From the NCBI RefSeq assembly GCF_029873635.1, contig NC_080417.1:28735682-28799681 (forward strand): DNA of 64,000 bases, in the 5' to 3' direction. This document shows, one piece after another, positions 22,101 through 31,100 of this stretch. The stretch comes from Malania oleifera (Eukaryota > Streptophyta > Magnoliopsida > Santalales > Ximeniaceae). A program made the translations under genes and the position numbers. The notes under the pieces are model-generated. The model was not told where the DNA came from, did no database searches, and saw only the letters and a program-made list of their open reading frames with translations. Numbering within the stretch: position 1 is the stretch's first letter; each line of letters starts with the position of its first letter.

Positions 22101-25100
22101 AGACCTAATTGTTGGAAGTCTGGGGTACAGTCTCAAGGTGTGCTGGTTACAACTGGATCGAAGTTCTTGGCAGAGGCTCAGGCTGCCAAGATAGTATTGT
22201 GGTTCGAAGGATCGTTCAAGGAGTTGGGTGTTCAGTTAGGTGAAGTTCTTGTTACCACAGTCAAGTTCAAGCGTGCCTTAGACTTGGTTTATGTCTTCAG
22301 GTATTAGAGGGGAGGCGGGTCCCAATCTACAGGCCCGAGTAGAGTAGCGGTTATGCTTTCAGATTTTCAAGGTGGTGAATATCTACCAAGGTGGAGATTA
22401 TTGGGAATATGACTCATATTCACAGTGGATCACATGTACCGAAGAAAGTTACGTGATGCGAGGGACAAAGGGGTAGAAGCAAGGTGTTTTCTTTTGCTCC
22501 AAACCGTCGACGGTTTGGTCAAATCGTCGACGGTTTCCGTTGGCACATATTATGTAATTTGAATTTAGGGGCTTGTAGATTGAGCTTATTTGGAGGATTT
22601 TCCTCTAGAGATAACAATAGATGCAGTTTAGGTTTACTAGAACTCTTCTATAGGCATTAGATGATTATATAAACAATATTTGTAACCTAAAAGTGTGAGC
22701 TTTGACATTGATCATAGTGGAAACCCAAGTGCTGCTCCCGTGGACGTAGGCTATTGCCAAACCACATAAATCTTGTGGGTTCTAGTTGTGTTTTTGATTC
22801 TTCTTATTATTGTTTGTTTGCTTCTTGAGTATATTTCATCATTGAGTGATTGCATTAGTGGTTGTTGATTGTTTCGTATTTGATTGTGTGCTTCCACTGC
22901 GCGTATTCAAGTTGAGCGAAACACCAACATACTTGTAGCCTCATAGAGCTTGCCCGATCAAATTATTGAACCATAGGCACCAAACAAATGTGAGTGGTTT
23001 CTAACATGATAGGATACTTGCATTGGTGATAAAAAAAATATTTGTGATCTTTCACATTAGGAAATATAAAATTGATTTTAAATTGATTCTTAAGTGTTCA
23101 TATACATAAATTTATTGCCATTGTCCTTGTACGTGTTTTTTGAGATTTTTTCCTAAATGCAATGCTGATACTTAACAAAACATATCATCCAGGTATGAAT
23201 CTAAGCCTGTTGCAATAAAGATAATACAACCAGACAAAACAGCAACTGTGAGTCCTGAATCCCAAGCGAAATTTCAGAGGGAGGTTACAATGCTATCCAG
23301 GGTGGAACATGAAAATATTGTGAAGGTATTTTGCTGTACTTGCATGTGTTCATAGAGGTGATGCATCTTTTCAAATTTTTTCCCTTTGGAGTTCTATTGT
23401 TACTTATGTATTCTAATATCTTATCACCTTGTCTTTGTTTACGTAAGATTTAAAGCCCGTTTAGAACTTGGAAAATATTAGGGAAAGAAAAAAGAATTTA
23501 AAGGAATCCCCCTTTTTTAAGTTCGGGTATCAAGGAGGAAAGAGAGAGAAAATAAAATGTGGTTAATCAAGTGACAAAATAAATTTTACAAATCATTAAC
23601 ATTTTTCTTAATTTTTAATTATTTAAAAAAATTATGTTTAATAGTAATATAAAAGAAAATATAATGAAAAATAGATTCCTTCTTCTATTCCTTTCCTTTC
23701 CTCAAACAAAATGATCCAAATAGTGCCTTAAAGAATCTTGATTCCTTCCTTGCCCTGCTTTTTCTACCCGACTGAGTGGATGATGAACTTCCTGATTTCC
23801 TGATAGACTTTAGCAAACAAATAAAAAATTTAGAATCTTTTGACAATTTAAGGTTGGAATTATTGTTGTCATACAATTTATATTCCAAGTTTACTTTTAT
23901 TTTTTACAACTTGTTCGCAGGATGATGGAGCATTTGCTGTTCCATTGCCTTAAGATTGTCCAAATATTCCATTATTTGAAGGACTAGTACTGCTTTCAAA
24001 GTGAGGACAGACATGCTATACCTTCGTATGGGAGTCTGGCGAATAGTTATCTAAAGAGCAAACCTATTCCATTCCTGTTTGTGTGACCACTTAATATTCA
24101 GTGACAGGGCATAGTTTCTAACATACATCACCTTGCTTAAGGTTTGGCTTGCCTCGCCTCAGTTATTCCTTTCTAGTATGTTGATGCATAGCGATTTGAA
24201 TCTTTCGATCAACAAAATAAATCACACAAAGAACATTCACTAGAAAAAATGGAGACAAGAGATTTTACGTTGTTCGGCAAGGTTGCTTACGTCCACGGAG
24301 CGTACACTTAGATAAAAATTTTCTATGAAACGATGACAGTACAAGATCTGATCAGTCTCTCCCCGATCTTAGATCTCCTGTACACCCCTTCACCTTCAAC
24401 CCGTTGAAGAAAAGTTCTTCCTAGAAAGAACCCCTCTTTAGCTCTCCTTGCACAAAATGACAAGTAATCCCTATATTTTCCCATGACTTACAAACATATA
24501 TATGACACCACACAACCATTGGATTTAGAGACGATCCAACGGTTGTGAAAAGCCATAATAAATAAATAAAAATAAACATATTTTTTAACAATCTCCACCT
24601 TGGCTTTTAATCACAACTAAGCACAACATTCCATCCCCATGCTTTGGGACGCTCTGTCAACAATCAACAAAAGACTCCATTAACTAAGTACAGACAACGC
24701 TTGAACTTAGCTAATGTAACAGGCTTCGATTTGCAACATTTCCATTTGTGTGGATCTTCAATAACTGGAACTTACCACTTTCAACCCAACCTCTAACTGC
24801 ATGGTACCGCACGTCAATATGCTTTGTTCGAGAGTGGTAGACCTGATTCCTTGTCAAGTGGATCGCACTCTGACTATCATTAAATACGTGTAACCTATCT
24901 TGCATAACACCAAGTTCCTGAATTAGTCCAGTTAACCACAAAGCCTCCTTATCTGCCTCTACCAAAGCTATGTATTCAGCTTCTGTAGTAGACAAAACTG
25001 TAGTAGGTTGCAACATAGCCTTCCAACTAATGGAACTACCAGACACGGTAAAAATGAAGCCATAAGTAGACCTCCTCTTATCCAAATCACCTGTATAATC

Positions 25101-28100
25101 AAAGTCCACATAACCTTGAATATTACAATCATCAGTACTTTCAAACAGGATACCATAATCAGAAGTGCCATGCAAATATCTGAAAATTCATTTCACTGCA
25201 TTTTAATGCATTCTTCCTGGATTAGCCATATATTTGCTTACTAAACTAATTGCAAATGACAAGTCTGGTCTACTACATACCATAACATACATCAGACTCT
25301 CTACTGCATTGGCATAAGGCACACTAGCCATATCCAACTTATCCTCATCAGTAGAAGGACACAGTTTAGCAGACAACTGAAAATGAGTAGCTAGAGGTGT
25401 ACTTACCAATTTAGCCTTATCCATGTTAAACCTTTCCAACACCTTCTCAATATACTTACCCTATGACAACCACAACTTCTTTTGTTGTATGTCCCTCCTG
25501 ATTTCCATGCCAATGATCTTTTTAGCTGCACCACGATCCCTCATCTCAAACTCATCTTGTAACCTGGCTGTCAACACATTCAACCCATCAGTATTGTTAG
25601 AGGCAATCAACATGTCATCCACATATAGCATAAGGATCACATATACACCATTGTTAAGCAATTTGAAGTAATTATAACTGTCAGAACTGCTTCTAACATA
25701 CCCAATCCTCAACATATAAGAATCAAACCTCTTATACCATTGCCTAGGGGATTGCTTTAAACCACAAAGAGACCTATTCAACTTACATACCAGGTGCTCT
25801 TTTCCTTATTCCACAAACCCCTCCGGTTGCTCCATAAAGATATCTTCCTCCAACTCACCATGAAGGAAAGCTGTCTCTACATCCATCTGTTTCAGATCTA
25901 AATCATGCATGGCAACCAATGCTAATAAGGATCTAATAGAACCATGCTTAACAACAGGAGAAAAGATTTCATTATAATCTATACCTTCTTCCTGTTTGTA
26001 TCCTTTTGCTACTAACCTGGCCTTATATTTTATCCCTTCTGATTCTGAAGTAGGTTCTTTCTTTTTGAAAACCCACTTGCAACCAATTAGCTTCCTGTCC
26101 TTGGGCTTTTGAACCAACACCCAAGTGTCATTCTTATGAAGAGACTCCATCTCCTCAACCATGGCTCCAAGCCAACTATCTCGTTCAGAACTGTTAACTG
26201 CTTCCTGAAAATCAAAAGGATTTCCACTACTACTAATTAGAGCATATGCAACTAAGTCCTCAGACCCATACCTGATCGGAGGCTTAACATTCCTCCTTTC
26301 TTTACCGGTGGCTAGCCCTGTAGGCTTATGTCTATCACATGTCTGAGAAATTTCTTGGGGAACTGTAGCCTGTCTCACTATATCCTATGCAACAGAATCA
26401 ACAACAATAGTTTGGGTATTACCCACACCTGAATTATGAATACTGTCCAGCTCCACCTGAATAGGTACTCCCGCTGAATCAGACTCCATCTTCTCATCAG
26501 CATTCTCCTTCAACATGACTTCCTCATCAAAAACCACATCCCTGCTAATGACCACCTTCCGTGCTATAGGGTCCCATAACCGGTATCCCTTCACTCCTTA
26601 GAAACCAAGAAATACGCATGGTTTGGACTTAGAGTCCAACTTTGATCTGTCCTGTTCCTGCACATGCACATACAATGGACAACCAAATATTCTCAACATA
26701 GAGTAATCTACTGTCTTACTTGTCCATACTTTCTCAGGAACCTTTGCGTTAATAGCTGTAGAAGGAGACTTGTTTACTGGGTAGCATGCCATACTCATTG
26801 CTTTTGCCCAGAATGACGTAGGCAGATTAGCCTGAATCCTCATATACACCGTGCCCTCTCTAGTAATGTTCTGTTCATCCTTTCAGCCAACCCATTTTGT
26901 TGTGGCCCATGTGGAACTGTATAGTGCCTAGTGATCCCCTCTTCCTTACAAAAGTCAATGAACTGGCTGTTTTTGTACTCTAGTCCATTGTCAGTTCTCA
27001 GAAACTTCACCTGTTTCCCTGTTTGTTTCTTTACCTGAGTTTTCCATTCCCTGAACTTACTGAATACCTCACTCCTTTGTTTCATAAAATACACCTAGAC
27101 TTTCCTGGAAAAGTCATCAATAAATTAGACAAAATAAATAGCACCACTGTGAGATTGTACTTGTACTGAACCCCATACATCTGAATTAATGGACTCTAGC
27201 ACCTCCTTGCTCGTATGCTTTCCTGTTGTGAAACTCACCCTGCGCTGTTTACCAAAAAAATAGTATTTACATAACTTAAGCTTACAACAAGAATTACCTC
27301 CCAATAAGTTTCGCCTGTGTAGCTCCTACAAACCACGCTCACTCATGTGACCCAGCCTCATATGCCACAAAGTAGTATCATCTGTATCTGTATCTGAAGA
27401 GGTACTAACTGCAGCTCTACTTGTCACTGTGCTACCCACCAGAGTGTACAAATTGTTCCTTAGATGACCCTTCATTACTACCAGTGAACCTCTAGCCACT
27501 TTCAGCACACTATCCCTAGTTGAAAAAGAGAAACCATTACTGTCCAAAGAGCCCAAGGAAATCATATTCTTTTTCAAATCTGGAATATGCCTCACATCCT
27601 TGATGGTTCTAACTACATCATCAAACATCCTGATTCTGACCATTCCAATACCAATAATACCACAAGAAGCATCATTACCCATCAACACCGTCCCTCCAGA
27701 GATTGGTTCATAGGAGTCAAACCAGTCCCTGTATGGACACATATGATATGAGCATGCGGAATCCAAAATCCTGGTATCGGCTAAGTAACTAGAACCTGTA
27801 GTAACATCCAAAAGATCCCCATAAAAAATTGATGAATTTCTCTCCACTATAGTAGCCTGCTTAATCTTCTTCCTATTCTTTTCCTCTAAATCTCTTTTCC
27901 CCTTTAGACAGTCCTTCTTCATATGCCCTTCTTTCCCACAATAAAAACAACCACTCCTCCAGTTCCCCCTTTTACCCTTGGACTTGGATCGAGATTTCCC
28001 TCGATTCCAATTACCCCTGCTAGAACTCCTGCCCCGCTGTTTGCTAGACTCACCCTTAGCCACCAACCCTTCTCCATGTCCTAGATGATCTGATTTGTAA

Positions 28101-31100
28101 AAATTCTCACTTTCTAGAATGGTAGTAGTCACCTCATCAACTGTAAGAGTCTCTTTACCTAGCAGTAGTGTGGTTTTTAAAGTATCAAGTGAACTGGGAA
28201 GCGAATACAACAGAATCAGTGCTTGATCTTCCTCCTCAATTTTTACCTTAATACTTAGCAACAGCGTGATTATCTTATTGAAATAATTGAGGTGGTCTTT
28301 GACTTCTGTGCCCTCAGTCATCCTTAACTGATACAACTGTTTCTTCAAATATAGTCCATTAACTAGGGACTTTGACATATAAATATTCTCAAATTTTTTC
28401 CAAAGTTTAGCTGGTGATGTTTCATTCAACGCACTGTATTTTATTTCTAGAACTAAACTTAAGCGGATGGTACTTGCCACTTTCATTTCTAGCTCCTCCC
28501 ACTGATCACCTGACATCGTCTCTAGCTTCTTGTGTTTCCCATATAATGCCTTAATCAGTCCCTGTTGAACCAACACATCCTTCACAGTGCTCTGCCATAG
28601 ATTGAAATTATTTTTCCCATTAAAGGGCTCCACCTTAAACTTGGCCGTCGAAGTACTCTCCATTAATTTTTTTTTTCTTCTCTCTGACGTCAGCAACGGC
28701 GCCTGCGTCAGCATGACATCAACGCTCCACTGGGAGGATCCACACCTCGACCCACGCTCCGACCTGATTCTGAATGTGGGTTTGTCACCCAATTTTGGCA
28801 CTGTTCATCATGTTCTTCATCCTCGAAAATTTTTTTTTTTTCCTTCCGATTTTTTTTTCACACCTTCGATTGAAGAATGATCCTCCTTCAATTGAAAATT
28901 TTTGGAATAATTTTCTGGCACCTAATCTAAATCTCCGCATACCTCAATCCAATCTGAACGAACCACTCTGATCTTGAGCACTCTCGCTGAAATTTCTGAT
29001 CCAAAGAATTTCTTTCGATCTAATCTAATCTATCAAATTTGTACCTAATCAAAATGGTGCTCTGATACCACTTGTTGACGCACAACGATTTTAATCTTCC
29101 GATCAACAAAATAAATCACACAAAGAACATTCACAAAAAAAATGGAGACGAGAGATTTTACGTGGTTTGGTAAGGTTGCCTACTTCCACAAAGTGTATAC
29201 CTGGAGGAAAATTCACTATGAAATGATGGCAGTACAAGATCTAATTAGTCTCTCCCTAATCTTAGATCCCCTCTACACCCCTTCACCTTCAACCGGTTGA
29301 AGAAAAGTTCTTCTTGTAGAGAACCCCTCTCTAGCTCTCCTTGTACAAAATGACAAGCAATTCCTATATTTTCTCATGGCTTACAAACATATATATGACA
29401 CCACACAACCATTGGATTTAAAGACGATCCAACAACTATGATAAAAGCCACAATAAATAATTAAAAATAAGCGTATTTTTTAACATAGTAGAACTCCATA
29501 CTTCTTTTAGTAAAGTCAGCGTGCAACCAATAATAAATCCTTTTTCTGTATCCTATTTTATTCTTGCGAAACTATGTTTTGTTTTCCTGAATCTAACTTT
29601 AAGTTATTATTAATTTCCATGTGTTATTTTGTTAGATGTTTATTGTTAATAATGAATGCATTTGACGCTTATCTTATACAGCAGTCCTCTGAGTTATGGG
29701 TGTGGGAATTACTACCAGGGCTGAGTGTGATGGTTTATGTAACCTTTTATTGATGTGCACTCCCGACCAGAAGACAGGCTCATGCGTGTCCATAGAAAGA
29801 AAAACTGTAGAAGCAGAGTTGGTGCTATCAATGTTTTAAAAGGTTTAATCGAGGCCTTGAGGCTCACCTCGGGGCAGGGCATGCCTGAAACACCTTGAGA
29901 CTCCAGATAAAATTCCAAATTATAAAAAGGCTGATACGTTACATGCTGAGACTTAATATTTGTGACCTTTTAAGTTGAGGCTTACGCATTTTGGGTTATG
30001 ATTCTCAAGTCAAATTTGGTTAGAAAATTTAATAAATATTTATATAGATGAATGTCATAATATAAGTTGATTTCCAAAACTCTTGAACCTAAACCTTTTC
30101 AAAATAACTGAATTGTATTTTAGATCATGAAAATAATCTGAAATTTCTGGTAGTATAGCTCTCTCTTGTCATGATTTACATCATGAATTCATATTAGCAT
30201 GTTTTGTGTGGCCAACAATTATTTGCTACATTATATGTGTGCTTTTCTAAATTTTTTCTTCATATTTAAGATATATGTAAGTTATTTACAAGTTTTATCT
30301 AAAAAAAAAAAATCTCAAAAGCCTTAAGTTCCAATGCCATCAGGCTTACGCCTAACCTCTTAAGGGTTAAAATGCCTCATCTTCCACCTTCACCTTTTAA
30401 ACCATTGGGTGCTACAATCACATCATCAAATTTAATTAGTAAAATTAATTATTTGGAACAGTATTGTGTTAAGGACTGAGCTTAGTAATCTTAAGTTGCT
30501 CATCCCCATTGTTATAAATTTTCCATGTGAGTTCAAGGATAATATTATTTTAATTACCGATAAGTAGTAGGGCATTATTACGGAATATGTTATCAATCTT
30601 TCTGTCATCATTGTTGCTGCAGCAAGCCTTTTGCATGATATGTGTTTATTGTAGTCATAGGTTTTGAGGTATGTACCATTGTTTCTCTCTTCCTTCCAAT
30701 TTTTACAACATAGTCAACATAGATTTGATTTAGTTTTGTGCTGTTATTTTTTAAGTTTTATTTTTACTTTTCCCTTTTAGGTGAGGCTCAAACCTGTGAT
30801 CCCAGGCAATGACACCAAACATATAAAATGTTACTGTTCACATTTGACTTTTCCGGCCTTTTAGCTGGGCAATGCCTTGTAGCTCTTCCCAAATGGTAAA
30901 TTCTAAGGTGTTTGGCGGATGACCTGTTCTTTTGATGCTTTTTTTCCCATGTGAGTTACCAACATGATTGTCCCTTTGTTAGGACACCTCTTACATTGCA
31001 ACTTTGGCTCGAATACCATAAATTTTACTTGGAAAGTAGTAATACAATTAGTTCCATTACATTGTCTCGAAAATTTATTTTTTATTAGGCCAGTATTTAG

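Larger units (their letters stand above)
12138..22929 (+). mobile_element. Copia-A: Tnt1-like Copia in kinase intron 1, carrying nested insertions
   Basis: Two 531-bp LTRs (12138-12668 and 22399-22929) are flanked by a perfect target duplication TACTT (12133-12137 and 22930-22934). A tRNA-Met-type primer site (TTGTATCAAAGC) follows the 5' LTR, and a polypurine tract (AAGGTGGAGAT) precedes the 3' LTR. The internal frame is broken by stops, deletions and four insertions at 12926, 15232 (itself holding the one at 15465) and 19685. The LTR ends read TA...TA on the left and TA...CA on the right instead of TG...CA. Confidence 0.9.
24179..29485 (-). mobile_element. Copia-B: complete but dead Copia element, antisense in kinase intron 2
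   Basis: LTRs at 24179-24590 and 29073-29485 are flanked by a perfect target duplication TAGTA (24174-24178 and 29486-29490). On the minus strand a primer site complementary to tRNA-Met (TGGTATCAGAGC; plus-strand 29056-29070) and a polypurine tract (plus-strand ATCTCCACCT after 24590) sit in the right places. The single gag-pol frame is broken into pieces. The two LTRs differ visibly, by roughly a tenth of positions or more by eye, so the insertion is not recent. Confidence 0.93.
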
